64,000 bases of DNA from Daejeonella lutea (GTDB taxonomy: Bacteria > Bacteroidota > Bacteroidia > Sphingobacteriales > Sphingobacteriaceae), in assembly GCF_900168015.1 (NCBI RefSeq), contig NZ_FUYR01000002.1, positions 390,557 through 454,556 on the forward strand. Direction: 5' to 3'. A program made the position numbers and the translations under genes. Positions 43,664-54,042 of the stretch are shown piece by piece. The notes under the pieces were generated by a model that was not told the DNA's origin, searched no databases, and worked only from the letters and a program-made list of their open reading frames with translations. The stretch's first letter is position 1; each line of letters opens with the position of its first letter.

Positions 43664-44431
43664 TCAGACTTCTTCTTCTTTAAATAATTTCGCAGTGAAA
43701 TAATCTCTGTTCATCCTTGCGATGTTAGTTATTGAAATTTCCTTTGGACACTCCGCCTCGCAAGCACCCGTGTTGGTGCAGCTACCAAATCCTTCGGCAT
43801 CCATCTGAGCAACCATTGCCTGTACCCTGCGGTAGCGTTCCGGCTGGCCCTGTGGCAGTAATGCCATCTGGGATACTTTCGCTGACACAAATAACATAGC
43901 TGATGCATTTTTACAAGCGGCTACACATGCACCACATCCAATACATGTTGCAGAGTTAAACGCCTCATCAGCGATTACTTTCGGAATCGGAATAACATTT
44001 GCATCAGGTACTCCTCCGGTATTCACGGAAACAAAGCCTCCGGCAACTTGAATCCGATCAAAAGCTGATCTGTTGGTGGCAAGATCCTTTATAACAGGAA
44101 ATGCTTCGGCACGCCATGGTTCAATCACAACTGTATCGTTGTTTTTGAAACTGCGCATATGAAGCTGGCAAGTTGCTATACCCTGTTTAGGCCCGTGTGG
44201 TCTACCATTAATGTGAAGGGAGCAAGATCCACAAATACCTTCACGACAATCATGGTCAAAGTGAATCGGATCATCACCCTTTTTAACTAGATCCTCATTA
44301 ACCACATCCAGCATCTCGAGGAATGACATATCCGGGGACACATGGTCAGCTTTATAGGTAACGAAATTACCTTTAGTGTCGGCATTTTTCTGACGCCAAA
44401 CCTTTAACGTCAAATTCATATTTTCACTCAT
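43664..44431 (-). CDS. sdhB: Succinate dehydrogenase/fumarate reductase iron-sulfur subunit
   Basis: This subunit transfers electrons from FAD to quinone through three Fe-S clusters. The 255 residues have the 2Fe-2S motif [15 protein letters not shown], the 4Fe-4S motif [13 protein letters not shown] and the 3Fe-4S region [17 protein letters not shown]. It is separated from sdhA by a 74-base repeat-rich gap. Confidence 0.96.
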   Translation of the reverse strand: MSENMNLTLKVWRQKNADTKGNFVTYKADHVSPDMSFLEMLDVVNEDLVKKGDDPIHFDHDCREGICGSCSLHINGRPHGPKQGIATCQLHMRSFKNNDTVVIEPWRAEAFPVIKDLATNRSAFDRIQVAGGFVSVNTGGVPDANVIPIPKVIADEAFNSATCIGCGACVAACKNASAMLFVSAKVSQMALLPQGQPERYRRVQAMVAQMDAEGFGSCTNTGACEAECPKEISITNIARMNRDYFTAKLFKEEEV

Positions 44432-44439
44432 TTTCTTGA

Positions 44440-44505
44440 GATTTGAGATGCGAAATACAAGAAGCGAGATCGGAAAAAGTCTCGTTTCTCGCTTCTCGTT
44501 TCTAA
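44440..44505. repeat. Dispersed inverted-repeat element between sdhA and sdhB
   Basis: The gap contains GATTTGAGATGCGA (44440-44453), identical to a segment in the nuoF-nuoE gap, and an inverted repeat GAAGCGAGA / TCTCGCTTC with a loop of about 17 bases. The GAGA/TCTC composition is the same as in the nuo element. It appears to be a related copy inserted between two cotranscribed respiratory genes. Confidence 0.72.
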
Positions 44506-46440
44506 TTATTTATAACTCCGTTGTGATAATTTAACATTTTCAAAAACCAGCTCCTCTTTGTGCAATTGCTCGGGCTGGTTGTCTCCTTTATACTCCCATG
44601 CAGCAGCATAAGCATAGTTATCGTCGTCACGTAACGCTTCCCCCTCGTCAGTCTGGCTTTCCAGTCGGAAGTGGCCGCCACATGATTCCTTGCGGTCAAG
44701 TGCATCATCGACCATCAACTCTCCCAACTCCAAAAAGTCGGCTATGCGGCCAGCATTCTCCAGGTTTTGATTAAACTCTTCGTTAATGCCGGAAACACGT
44801 GCATTTTGCCAGAAGTCTGCCCGAAGTGCCTGAATCAGTCCTTTCGCTTTGATTAATCCCTCTTCAGTTCTGGCCATACCGCAATATTCCCACATAATAT
44901 GTCCAAGTTCACGATGATACTCGTTTGCCGTCTTGGTACCCTTCAGAGATAATAATTTATTAATTCGTTCAACAACACTTCTTTTGGTTTCCTCAAAAGC
45001 CGGATGACTGGTGTCAACTGCTTTAGGACCAATATTCGCCAGATAATCCCCTAAAGTATAAGGAATCACAAAATAACCATCTGCGAGACCCTGCATTAGC
45101 GCAGAAGCACCTAAACGGTTAGCACCGTGATCAGAGAAGTTAGCCTCGCCAAGACAATAGAGACCTTTAACCGTTGTTTGTAAGTTATAATCGACCCATA
45201 AGCCGCCCATTGTATAGTGAACTGCCGGATAAATCCGCATAGGTTGTTTGTATGGATTTTCGTCGGTGATCTGCTGATACATATCAAACAGGTTACCATA
45301 TTTTGCGCGAACGGTATCCTCGCCTAAACGGCCAATTGCCTCTGCGAAGTCAAGATATACGGCGATTCCAGAAGCTCCAACACCGCGACCTTCATCAACC
45401 ATTTCTTTGGCGTTCCTTGATGCTACATCGCGCGGAACAAGATTACCAAATGCAGGATATTTACGCTCCAGGAAGTAATCTCTGTCTTCTTCTTTTAGAT
45501 CTGTTACTTTCAACTCGCCCCTGCGAAGCTTCTGAGCAAGCTCGACCGTTTTTGGAGCCCAAACCCTACCGTCATTCCGTAATGACTCAGACATTAATGT
45601 CAGTTTCGACTGATGATCACCAGTGACAGGAATACAAGTTGGGTGGATCTGGGTGAAACATGGGTTTGCGAAATAAGCCCCACGTTTGTGTGCTTTCCAT
45701 GCCGCCGTAACATTACAGCCCATAGCGTTGGTAGAAAGGTAGAAAACATTCCCATATCCACCAGTACATAATAATACTGCATGTGCGGCATGAGTCTCAA
45801 TTGCTCCGTTTATCAGGTCACGGGTTACTATACCTTTAGCTTCACCGTCAACTGTCACTACATCCATCATTTCATGACGAGTGTACATTTTCACTTTACC
45901 CAGATTGATTTGACGGTTAAGCGCTGAATAAGCACCCAGTAATAATTGTTGCCCGGTTTGGCCACGTGCATAGAAAGTACGTGATACCTGCGAGCCACCA
46001 AATGAACGGTTATCAAGCAAGCCGCCGTATTCTCTTGCGAAAGGAACACCTTGAGCTACACATTGATCAATTATATTTACGGAAACTTCAGCAAGCCTGT
46101 AAACATTGCCTTCACGAGCACGGTAATCTCCACCTTTAATTGTATCGTAAAATAGACGATGAACGCTATCACCATCGTTCTGGTAATTCTTTGCAGCATT
46201 TATTCCACCCTGCGCAGCTATTGAGTGTGCCCTCCTCGGGCTGTCCTGAAAACAAAATGCTTTTACATTATACCCAAGTTCTGCGAGTGAAGCCGCAGCA
46301 GAGGCACCTGCTAGTCCAGTACCAACAACAATTACTGTATACTTACGCTTGTTCGCCGGATTAACCAGTTTGAGGTTAAATTTATGTTTTGACCATTTTT
46401 GAGCCAATGGGCCTTCCGGAATTTTAGCATCTAATTTCAT
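44506..46440 (-). CDS. sdhA: Succinate dehydrogenase/fumarate reductase flavoprotein subunit
   Basis: The 644-residue subunit carries covalent FAD and the dicarboxylate site. Motifs are [19 protein letters not shown] (FAD), [20 protein letters not shown] (with the FAD-linking His), IHPTCIP and [12 protein letters not shown]. It follows sdhC by 43 bases. Confidence 0.97.
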   Translation of the reverse strand: MKLDAKIPEGPLAQKWSKHKFNLKLVNPANKRKYTVIVVGTGLAGASAAASLAELGYNVKAFCFQDSPRRAHSIAAQGGINAAKNYQNDGDSVHRLFYDTIKGGDYRAREGNVYRLAEVSVNIIDQCVAQGVPFAREYGGLLDNRSFGGSQVSRTFYARGQTGQQLLLGAYSALNRQINLGKVKMYTRHEMMDVVTVDGEAKGIVTRDLINGAIETHAAHAVLLCTGGYGNVFYLSTNAMGCNVTAAWKAHKRGAYFANPCFTQIHPTCIPVTGDHQSKLTLMSESLRNDGRVWAPKTVELAQKLRRGELKVTDLKEEDRDYFLERKYPAFGNLVPRDVASRNAKEMVDEGRGVGASGIAVYLDFAEAIGRLGEDTVRAKYGNLFDMYQQITDENPYKQPMRIYPAVHYTMGGLWVDYNLQTTVKGLYCLGEANFSDHGANRLGASALMQGLADGYFVIPYTLGDYLANIGPKAVDTSHPAFEETKRSVVERINKLLSLKGTKTANEYHRELGHIMWEYCGMARTEEGLIKAKGLIQALRADFWQNARVSGINEEFNQNLENAGRIADFLELGELMVDDALDRKESCGGHFRLESQTDEGEALRDDDNYAYAAAWEYKGDNQPEQLHKEELVFENVKLSQRSYK

Positions 46441-46483
46441 CTCAGAAATTTATTTTAATCTGATCGCTCAGAGAATGTAAATC

Positions 46484-47269
46484 TTATTTAAAAAAGTAAA
46501 AGTAAACTGGCATCGCCGCAAACAGCACTGGGATCAGTACTCCAAAAATCCAAACGCCGAAAAATCGTATAATGGGCACATACTTTCTATTATCCCAACC
46601 AACGGTTTGAAAAGCACTCCTAAAGCCGTGGATCAAATGGAAAGCTAATGCAGCCATAGAAATAACATAAAGCAGCACATACCAGCCTGTTTTGAATGAA
46701 TGCGCAACTACTTTATAAAGATCCTTTGATACGATCACCTGCTTTCCAGCCTGGGTGTCAACATAATCGGAATGGACGAGTCTTTTTGCATCCCACGGAA
46801 GTTCTGAAACCGTTATATCACTCGGGTCATCCAGACTAATTTCATACTTAGCGTAAGGCAATTCTGCATTATGATATTTCCACCAGAAATTGCTCATGTG
46901 GATCACTATGAATACGAGAAGAACCGTTCCCAGAATCCCCATATTGCGGGATGTCCATGGACTATTCTGACTTCCAGCCTGAACTGCATATCCAATTGGT
47001 CGTGCCTTCTTGTTGCCCATTGTAATTACCAATGCATAAACAGCATGTATTATAATCGAAGCATACAATAAATAAGATACGACTTTAATGGGCGTGAAAT
47101 GTGTCATAAAGTATGCGTAAGCATTAAATGCCTGGCCTGCATCATCTTTAAATAACTGAAGATTCCCAACTAAGTGTACGATCAGGAAAGTGCAGAGGAA
47201 TAAGCCTGTGGCGGCCATTATCAGTTTTTTTCCCAATGAGGATGAGAACGTTTTTGCGAAATTGCTCAT
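46484..47269 (-). CDS. sdhC: Succinate dehydrogenase cytochrome b subunit
   Basis: This single membrane anchor has 261 residues and five hydrophobic segments, the b558 type that binds two haems and needs no SdhD. Conserved histidines lie in FLIVHLVGNLQLF, SIIIHAVYALVI, IVIHMSNFWWKYH and HLIHGFRSAFQ. It is the first gene of sdhCAB. Confidence 0.94.
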   Translation of the reverse strand: MSNFAKTFSSSLGKKLIMAATGLFLCTFLIVHLVGNLQLFKDDAGQAFNAYAYFMTHFTPIKVVSYLLYASIIIHAVYALVITMGNKKARPIGYAVQAGSQNSPWTSRNMGILGTVLLVFIVIHMSNFWWKYHNAELPYAKYEISLDDPSDITVSELPWDAKRLVHSDYVDTQAGKQVIVSKDLYKVVAHSFKTGWYVLLYVISMAALAFHLIHGFRSAFQTVGWDNRKYVPIIRFFGVWIFGVLIPVLFAAMPVYFYFFK

Positions 47270-47299
47270 TACCTTGTATTATATTTTTTATTCTGGGAG

Positions 47300-47307
47300 C
47301 AAATTTA
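47300..47307 (-). promoter_or_regulatory. Candidate -7 element of the sdh operon promoter
   Basis: TAAATTTG on the minus strand matches TAnnTTTG and lies 30 bases before the sdhC ATG. A TTG occurs 25 bases further upstream, a longer spacing than normal. Confidence 0.5.
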
Positions 47308-47404
47308 TCATTATATGGTAAAAAACCCGTTGCAACCAAAGTTATACTAGCAAAATTTGTCTATTTAGAATCGATCTAAATTTTAGGATGTAAAGGCTTA
47401 AATA

Positions 47405-48064
47405 TCAAAAGCTAATGACTTTATTCCTAACAACTGCAAATACTTTGTCGCCTCTGACATTCTTCACACACACCTTACCCGTGAATTTTCCAAATGCGGG
47501 AATGATTGCTTGATATTTTCCAAAATGAAAACACGGCAAAGTAAGAATTTGTCTGCCGCCCCCTTTTAGAGTTACGCCTGGATGGATGTGGCCGCAAATT
47601 ACATAAGCACCGATGCCTGCAAGGTCCTTCGCCTTTATTGGTTCATGTGAAAACAGAAATGGTCCAAAAGGCAATGATTCATACAGTTCGAAATTCAGGT
47701 CAGCATAAAATTTTTTGTTCAAAATGTCATGGTTGCCTAAGACTAAAACCATTTCAATTTTTTTGAACAACGACCGCCACATGACTAGCCAATCCCAGTC
47801 ATTATTCATATCGCTATGAAAAAGATCTCCAAGAAATATAATTTTCCCTGGTTTATATTCGTGAATAAGATCTGAAATAAGTGCAAGATCATCCTGTTCC
47901 ATTTGCTTTGGGATACCTATACCCGCCTTCCGGAAATGACCAACCTTACCTAAATGAATATCGGCTATAATCAGCGTTTTTTCTTCTATCCAAAAAATGG
48001 CTTTTTCTGGAAGAAGAAGAAGAGTTTGTTCCAGAAAATTAAATGAAAGAGGTTCGGAGATCAT
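47405..48064 (-). CDS. pdeM: Ligase-associated DNA damage response phosphoesterase PdeM
   Basis: This is a calcineurin-like metallophosphoesterase of 219 residues. The metal motifs are IADIHLGKVGH, IFLGDLFHSD, VLGNHD and CGHIHPGV. The family usually clusters with a DNA ligase, an exonuclease and an Lhr-like helicase, none of which is present here. The ATG at 48064 (MISEPLSF) is preferred to an upstream GTG. A -7 element (TATTTTTG) ends only 5 bases before it. Confidence 0.85.
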   Translation of the reverse strand: MISEPLSFNFLEQTLLLLPEKAIFWIEEKTLIIADIHLGKVGHFRKAGIGIPKQMEQDDLALISDLIHEYKPGKIIFLGDLFHSDMNNDWDWLVMWRSLFKKIEMVLVLGNHDILNKKFYADLNFELYESLPFGPFLFSHEPIKAKDLAGIGAYVICGHIHPGVTLKGGGRQILTLPCFHFGKYQAIIPAFGKFTGKVCVKNVRGDKVFAVVRNKVISF

Positions 48065-48069
48065 CAGCA

Positions 48070-48077
48070 CAAAAATA
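48070..48077 (-). promoter_or_regulatory. Candidate -7 element of pdeM
   Basis: TATTTTTG on the minus strand lies just before the pdeM ATG and right after the degP-like gene's terminator. If used, the mRNA would be leaderless. No good -33 TTG was found. Confidence 0.4.
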
Positions 48078-48107
48078 CAAAAGCCTCCCCAAAATTGGGA
48101 AGGCTTT
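48072..48107 (-). terminator. Terminator of the DegP-like gene
   Basis: An 11-bp stem with one G-U pair on the minus strand (AAAGCCTTCCC with GGGGAGGCTTT, arms at 48097-48107 and 48080-48090), a 6-base loop and a U-rich tail follow the gene by 20 bases. Confidence 0.85.
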
Positions 48108-48128
48108 CGTATTTCAGTTACTCCAATC

Positions 48129-49634
48129 TTATCGCCGAATTGGGAATTGATATCTCATTGAGCTACCGTCTGGTGTAAAGCCATTGATGGTAACCATATT
48201 GTTCTTGCTCGATGTGATCGCAGTTTCGATATCTTGACTTTTATTGACTGCCTGTCCGTTAACTGTCGTTATAACAGTTCCCTGTGGGACCTCTATCTGG
48301 TCAAAATAACCACCTTGTTGGACATTGGTGACGATAACACCAGAAGAAATTCTGTATTTTTTCTTTAGTACATCACTCACAGGGGCAAAGCTAGCACCGA
48401 GATTCTTCGTAACAACGCTGGCTGATCTCGCATCATTATTTTTAATAGACTCCTCGCCTTTTAACGTAACGCTTTTTGAATATTCTCTGCCATCACGCAA
48501 ATAAGTAAGATTTACTTTGTCACCAGGGCCAAGTCGGCCAATACGCTCCTGAAGATCAGACGGATCATAGATCTGTTTGCCTTCAACCTTCGTGATAATA
48601 TCCCCTTCCTGAAGTCCAGCCTGAGCTGCACCGCCGCCGGATACCACGCCATTTACATAAAGTCCATTAATTTCATTTACTCCAAAGCGCTTTGCCTGTT
48701 CAGCATCAAGGCCCGTGAAGTTAACTCCTATGAAACCTCTTCGAACAGATCCAAATGACTTAAAATCATCCAAAACCTTTTTGGCCAGATTGATTGGGAT
48801 TGCAAATCCATAACCTTCGTAACTACCACTTTGCGAGGCGATAGCCGCGTTCACTCCGATCAATTCACCTCTGGTATTAACAAGTGCGCCTCCGCTGTTA
48901 CCTCTGTTAATTGCAGCATCGGTCTGAATAAACGACTCAATCGCTGTTCTGGCCTGAGGCTCCCCATTTTCAGATGGTTCGGTATTATCCAGAATACCTA
49001 TTTGTCGTCCTTTTGCACTTACGATTCCAGCAGTTACAGTTGTGTTTAAAGCAAATGGATAACCTACAGCCAATACCCATTCACCAATACGAACGTCATC
49101 AGAATTGCCCAACTTTACAATCGGGTAGCCCGAACCTTCAATTTTAATTAATGCAAGGTCGGTATTAGCATCACGTCCAATAACCTTTGCAACTAACGAA
49201 CGTTTATCGGGTAAGATCACATCGATTTTGTCCGCCTTTTCAACGACGTGATTATTAGTAACAATATATCCGTCAGGCGAAATGATCACGCCCGAACCAG
49301 AACCCATTGCAGGACCTCTCGAGCGACGACCACCCCCGCCAAAGAAATCTTCAAACATATCCTGCATTTGATCACGACCACCGCTACCACCCGGGTTATT
49401 ATACGTAGTTTTTATATGTACTACCGCCGGAGTAACCGCAGCTGCTGCCTGTGTAAAATCAAGATCTCCTGTTGAAGAATTAATCGCTGGTATGGGGTTA
49501 TTTGTAAAATGGACCTTCTGCTTTTCTTCAAATGACATCCCGTCCTGATACTTGTTCTCTATCAGCTTATAAGAGCCGACAGCGACTGCCCCCCCGAGAC
49601 ATGCCGCCAAAAATGTAACACCTATCTTCTTCAT
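48129..49634 (-). CDS. Do/DegP-type periplasmic serine protease
   Basis: This is a periplasmic quality-control protease of 501 residues. It has an N-terminal signal anchor, a Gly/Arg-rich loop (FFGGGGRRSRGPAMG), and the catalytic triad His (VTNNHVVEKAD), Asp (RDANTDLALIKI) and Ser (RGNSGGALVNT). Two PDZ domains follow (near residues 290-385 and 400-500). A consensus promoter lies 45-75 bases upstream. Confidence 0.94.
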   Translation of the reverse strand: MKKIGVTFLAACLGGAVAVGSYKLIENKYQDGMSFEEKQKVHFTNNPIPAINSSTGDLDFTQAAAAVTPAVVHIKTTYNNPGGSGGRDQMQDMFEDFFGGGGRRSRGPAMGSGSGVIISPDGYIVTNNHVVEKADKIDVILPDKRSLVAKVIGRDANTDLALIKIEGSGYPIVKLGNSDDVRIGEWVLAVGYPFALNTTVTAGIVSAKGRQIGILDNTEPSENGEPQARTAIESFIQTDAAINRGNSGGALVNTRGELIGVNAAIASQSGSYEGYGFAIPINLAKKVLDDFKSFGSVRRGFIGVNFTGLDAEQAKRFGVNEINGLYVNGVVSGGGAAQAGLQEGDIITKVEGKQIYDPSDLQERIGRLGPGDKVNLTYLRDGREYSKSVTLKGEESIKNNDARSASVVTKNLGASFAPVSDVLKKKYRISSGVIVTNVQQGGYFDQIEVPQGTVITTVNGQAVNKSQDIETAITSSKNNMVTINGFTPDGSSMRYQFPIRR

Positions 49635-49677
49635 ATTTTTAATTATTATGTTCTTTATATCCTTACACTAGCTTGGT

Positions 49678-49708
49678 CAAAATTAGTACCACTTAAACGG
49701 AGTTCAAA
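49678..49708 (-). promoter_or_regulatory. Promoter of the DegP-like gene
   Basis: On the minus strand TTTG (49708-49705), a 19-base spacer and TAATTTTG (49685-49678) match the consensus well. The leader would be about 40 bases. Confidence 0.7.
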
Positions 49709-50447
49709 CATTTAATGTATCGAAAATGTGTTAAAATATGTTAAATCATCCCATTGTTACAGTGGTGTTTACGCAAGTCTTCCAATACCTTCACCTATCA
49801 TTCCGAAATTAAAAATATTCATCAAAACAAACTGATCAAAATAAACCAGCATGTAATCGATTCAAACAGGTAAGCAAAAACAGCTATTAATGAAGCTAAA
49901 TGTTGCCTTCTTATGAATGGTCTTATTGCCGACTGATTTGTGCGGAATAAATTGCACCAAGTTTTCTCCCACAACTTGTAAATAATTTCTAGGTTTTGAA
50001 GGGGCCAAAAAGTTAACAAAATGGCGACATAAATATTTTTATAGTGAAGCAACTTTCTGGCAGTTACTCAGAAAAATATGACATAATTTCAGTTTCGCCC
50101 TCTCTATGTTGTAGAAGTATTTTAAGGGCAGGTGTAGAGGGACTCCAACGTTACTAAATCATTACACATTCATTCGATTGATATTAATTAATGCCGGTGT
50201 GTATGTTGAGATTTTATTTTGATTTGACTGCAATTTAAGCGTGTGTAAAATTCGAATAGTGCCTGAATTCTCAAGAACGACTAATTAATTTCTATTGCTC
50301 GAACATTATTCGTCACATTTCTGTAACATTCGAACTTTTCAATCAATTATGGGAGATTTATGGATCACTCACTTGAAAAAGGTCAAAATTCTCTTTAGAT
50401 TTAGAATTTTTTAATGCTCAACTTGCTTAAAATTTGTCCGAATACCT
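49709..50447. other. Intergenic region before the SNF2 helicase gene
   Basis: This AT-rich stretch of about 740 bases lies between the degP promoter and the helicase gene. A 76-codon minus-strand frame (49822-50052) has unremarkable composition and no family resemblance; I leave it out. No strong hairpin, repeat or tRNA was seen. TTAAAATTTG just before the helicase start is a near match to the -7 consensus with one extra spacer base. Confidence 0.4.
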
Positions 50448-53345
50448 ATGTTAAGAGTTGACAGCACTAAACCTTGTAAAATTGTATACTCCATATGTAG
50501 GCATGACTTCCTCGGATTTCTGATTGAGCCGCATATAGTGCAATTAAATCCGGACGGTGGTTTCTCTCTCACATATCAGCGAATTTTTAGTACTACAGCA
50601 AGCGAGTTCGATTCAATACTCCAAGATACCGATCATAAGCTGATAAGGCTGCTCGAAGAAACGGAACAGGGACATATCATCAAACGTTTCCATAAAAAAG
50701 CAATCCGGCCACTCGAGTATTTTAGTACCATTTTTAACGATAAAATTTATGAAGCGATAAGGCCCAAGATCGAGAAGAGGCTTGTCGACGCATTTAAACT
50801 TCTCATTGACAAAGAACTTTACTTAATGAGTAAAGAAGGCTGGCCAGTAGAACGCAAAATAAGTATTGCTGCAGAGCCGGCATCCGTACTGTTCCATTTT
50901 CGACGTGGAATGACTGAAACCCGATATTTCCCGACCATAAAATTTCAGGGTATGCGTATCGAATTCATGTTCAAGGATGCTCAAATAATTTGCAATCAAC
51001 CAGCCTGGCTATTACTTGACGATGTTCTGTATTATTTTGAAGAAGAAGTTGAAGGAAAGAAACTACAACCATTTTTGAACAAACGATTTATCTCCATTCC
51101 GAAGTCCTCAGAGAAAACATATTTTGAAAAGTTTGTTGCACCCCTCATTGAAAAACACGCTGTATATGCTGAGGGTTTTGAGATACGGACTGAGAAATTC
51201 GATGCCACACCGGTTCTTAAATTATTATATGCTGACAGTGAAAGACCGCAACTACAACTCTATTTTAGATATGGGGATTATATCTTTCCTGCTGGTAGTG
51301 ACAGACGTATATCCGTAAGGACTGAAAAAAAAGATAACGACTATATTTTTCATCGGATAAAACGTTCGTTGAGCTGGGAAAAGAACAAGCTCAATATTCT
51401 TCAGGAGCTTGGACTAAAGTCGACCGGATCCTTGTTCCTGAGCGTATTCACGACAGAACAGGGAAGCATAGAAGAAGATTCCCCATTCAGCATCATCAAC
51501 TGGTTAAATGAACATCACGATGAGCTTGAAACGAAAGGCTTTACATTTGAGCAAACCGACGGCGGAAAACGCTTTGTAATTGGAAAAAGTAAAATTGACC
51601 TTGAAATCAGAGAGAATAACGATTGGTTTGATATCCATGCGGTTGTTCATTTTGGGCCCTATCAAATTCCGTTCATCGATCTCAAGAATCATATATTAAA
51701 CAAAATCAGAGAATTTAAGCTCCCCTCTGGTGAAATAGCCGTAATTCCGGAGCATTGGTTTGCTCAATACAGTAATCTTCTTCAATTCACTGAAGGCAGC
51801 AAGAATCTTAAACTGAAAAAACACCATGTTGGATTGGTGAACGACTTTGCGAATAGCGAACTCGCTTCAGTCAGCATGGACAGGAAGCTGCAAAAGCTTA
51901 CAGAATTCGAGGAAATTGAAGATTCCGACATTCCGAAATTTTTCAACGGTGTTTTGCGACCCTACCAAAAAGCAGGTTATAACTGGTTTCATTTTTTACG
52001 CAAATATAACTTTGGAGGTTGCCTTGCTGACGACATGGGTCTGGGTAAAACGGTTCAAACCCTCGCATTGCTACAAAAGATAAAAGAAGAGAATCAGGAA
52101 GAAGGAGTCCACACTACTTCGTTGATTATCATGCCTACCTCACTTGTTTATAATTGGCTGAATGAGGCGAAGAAATTTGCGCCTAAGTTGAAAATTCATC
52201 CCCATACGGGAAGTTTTCGCAACAAAGAAGTAGAGTTGTTTTCAAACTACGATGTTGTTATTACTACTTATGGGATAACACGTGTTGATGTTGAACTTTT
52301 GAAAACATTATATTTTAACTATATAATTCTGGACGAAAGTCAAAACATAAAGAATCCAGCCTCTAAATCGTTCAAAGCTGTAAAGGCTCTTAAATCAAAA
52401 CACAAGCTCATCCTGAGCGGCACGCCTGTTGAAAACACGGTTAACGATCTTTGGACACAGATGTCATTCATTAACCCCGGCTTGCTGGGCAACCAGCACT
52501 TTTTCTACACTGATTTTGTGGTACCGATCGAGAAGAAAAAGGATGAAGAGAAAGCAGCAAAGCTGCAGGCCCTGATCAAGCCTTTTGTTTTGAGACGCAC
52601 AAAAGCACAGGTGGCAACTGAGCTCCCAGCCAAGACAGAAAACCTCTTCTACTGCCAGATGAGTGAAGATCAAAAGGAATATTATGAGAAGATAAAATCT
52701 GAATACAGGAATGCCCTGATTGCAAATCTGGACGATGGTTCATTCAAAAGATCACAAATCCAGGTTTTGCAGGGTCTCACCAAGTTAAGGCAGATCGCGA
52801 ACCACCCGCTTATGATCGATGAAGGGTATGAAGGTGATTCGGGCAAATTCGAGAATGTAATCCACACACTTCAAAACGTATTATCGCGCGGCCATAAAGT
52901 TCTGGTGTTCTCGCAATTTGTTAAACAGCTTGACATCTACAGAAGATATTTCCAGGATCAGAATATTCCGTTTGCGTATTTGGATGGTGCGACATCAAAA
53001 AGGGGTGAGGTTGTCAGAGAATTTCAGGCAAATAAGGATATAAAACTCTTCCTGATCTCTATAAAAGCAGGCGGCGTTGGATTGAATTTAACTGAGGCGG
53101 ATTACGTATTCATACTCGATCCGTGGTGGAACCCTGCAGTTGAGCAACAGGCTATTGACAGAACCCACCGAATAGGACAGAACAAAAATGTCTTCATCTA
53201 TAAATTCATCACAAAAGATACCGTCGAAGAAAAAATACTTGCACTGCAGAACCGGAAGCGAAAAGTTGCCGAATCCCTTATAACCACGGAGGAGAGTTTT
53301 GTTAAATCGCTTACACCGAAAGATATTGCAGATATCCTTAGCTAG
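50448..53345 (+). CDS. SNF2/Swi2 family DEAD-box-like helicase
   Basis: The 965-residue product has a long N-terminal region of about 480 residues of unknown function. The C-terminal half is a SNF2 ATPase: motif I LADDMGLGKTVQTLALL, motif II ILDESQNIKNP (DESQ), motif III LSGTPVENTVNDLW, motif V GGVGLNLTEADYVF and motif VI IDRTHRIGQNKNVF. Such proteins remodel nucleoprotein or bacterial transcription complexes (RapA-like in fold only). It is monocistronic. Confidence 0.93.
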   Translation: MLRVDSTKPCKIVYSICRHDFLGFLIEPHIVQLNPDGGFSLTYQRIFSTTASEFDSILQDTDHKLIRLLEETEQGHIIKRFHKKAIRPLEYFSTIFNDKIYEAIRPKIEKRLVDAFKLLIDKELYLMSKEGWPVERKISIAAEPASVLFHFRRGMTETRYFPTIKFQGMRIEFMFKDAQIICNQPAWLLLDDVLYYFEEEVEGKKLQPFLNKRFISIPKSSEKTYFEKFVAPLIEKHAVYAEGFEIRTEKFDATPVLKLLYADSERPQLQLYFRYGDYIFPAGSDRRISVRTEKKDNDYIFHRIKRSLSWEKNKLNILQELGLKSTGSLFLSVFTTEQGSIEEDSPFSIINWLNEHHDELETKGFTFEQTDGGKRFVIGKSKIDLEIRENNDWFDIHAVVHFGPYQIPFIDLKNHILNKIREFKLPSGEIAVIPEHWFAQYSNLLQFTEGSKNLKLKKHHVGLVNDFANSELASVSMDRKLQKLTEFEEIEDSDIPKFFNGVLRPYQKAGYNWFHFLRKYNFGGCLADDMGLGKTVQTLALLQKIKEENQEEGVHTTSLIIMPTSLVYNWLNEAKKFAPKLKIHPHTGSFRNKEVELFSNYDVVITTYGITRVDVELLKTLYFNYIILDESQNIKNPASKSFKAVKALKSKHKLILSGTPVENTVNDLWTQMSFINPGLLGNQHFFYTDFVVPIEKKKDEEKAAKLQALIKPFVLRRTKAQVATELPAKTENLFYCQMSEDQKEYYEKIKSEYRNALIANLDDGSFKRSQIQVLQGLTKLRQIANHPLMIDEGYEGDSGKFENVIHTLQNVLSRGHKVLVFSQFVKQLDIYRRYFQDQNIPFAYLDGATSKRGEVVREFQANKDIKLFLISIKAGGVGLNLTEADYVFILDPWWNPAVEQQAIDRTHRIGQNKNVFIYKFITKDTVEEKILALQNRKRKVAESLITTEESFVKSLTPKDIADILS

Positions 53346-53425
53346 TATATGAGAATCAGCAGTCAGGGCCCGCGGGTAAACGTGCACCAGTAAAACTGAT
53401 TATTGTTTACTGATTTCCATCCTGA

Positions 53426-54031
53426 CTACCTCGACTTCGGCAGTGTCAATTGATATTTAACGGATATCACGCGTATAAGGATTATTACAAAAACACTCAC
53501 GAATGAGTTAATATTATCGTCGACCCCCAAAAGCTTCAGCCCAACAAATATTGCCGCCCCCGATAAACAGGCGGTTGCATAAATTTCTTTCTTAAAGATC
53601 AGAGGTATTTCATTGATCAGCGTATCCCGGATAACTCCACCCATTACAGCAGAAAACATACCCATAATTATCGCGGCAAGGGGTGCAACACCGTGCTCAA
53701 GTGATTTCTGCACCCCAACCACGGTATAAAGAGCAATCCCAATTGTGTCGAACAAAAAAAATGTCCGACGATACTTGATGATATAATATTTGAATGTGAT
53801 GGCGAATACTACGCCGATAGTAATTGCGATCAGGTAATTACCATCAACAACCCAGGTTGGTCGCACTCCCAGGATCATGTCTCTCAGTGTACCCCCACCA
53901 ACTGCTGTGACAAAACTTGTGAACGTAACCCCAAAAATATCCTTATACATATTTTTATCTGACGCTGCCAGGGCACCTGACACCGCAAAAACCAATGTTC
54001 CTAAAAGATCTATATAATAAGGTAACTGCAC
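53426..54031 (-). CDS. TRIC-like trimeric intracellular cation channel (UPF0126)
   Basis: The 201-residue membrane protein has seven hydrophobic segments made of two related halves, each with a glycine-rich motif (TAVGGGTLRDMILG and AVMGGVIRDTLINE). Bacterial TRIC homologues are cation channels. It starts with GTG at 54031, 12 bases after aat; no better ATG is present. Confidence 0.9.
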   Translation of the reverse strand: MQLPYYIDLLGTLVFAVSGALAASDKNMYKDIFGVTFTSFVTAVGGGTLRDMILGVRPTWVVDGNYLIAITIGVVFAITFKYYIIKYRRTFFLFDTIGIALYTVVGVQKSLEHGVAPLAAIIMGMFSAVMGGVIRDTLINEIPLIFKKEIYATACLSGAAIFVGLKLLGVDDNINSFVSVFVIILIRVISVKYQLTLPKSR

Positions 54032-54042
54032 TTAGATGTTCT

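Noticed and set aside
49822..50052. 76-codon minus-strand frame between the DegP-like and SNF2 genes
   Set aside because: Aromatic-rich sequence typical of translated AT-rich spacer, with no family resemblance or coupling to neighbours.
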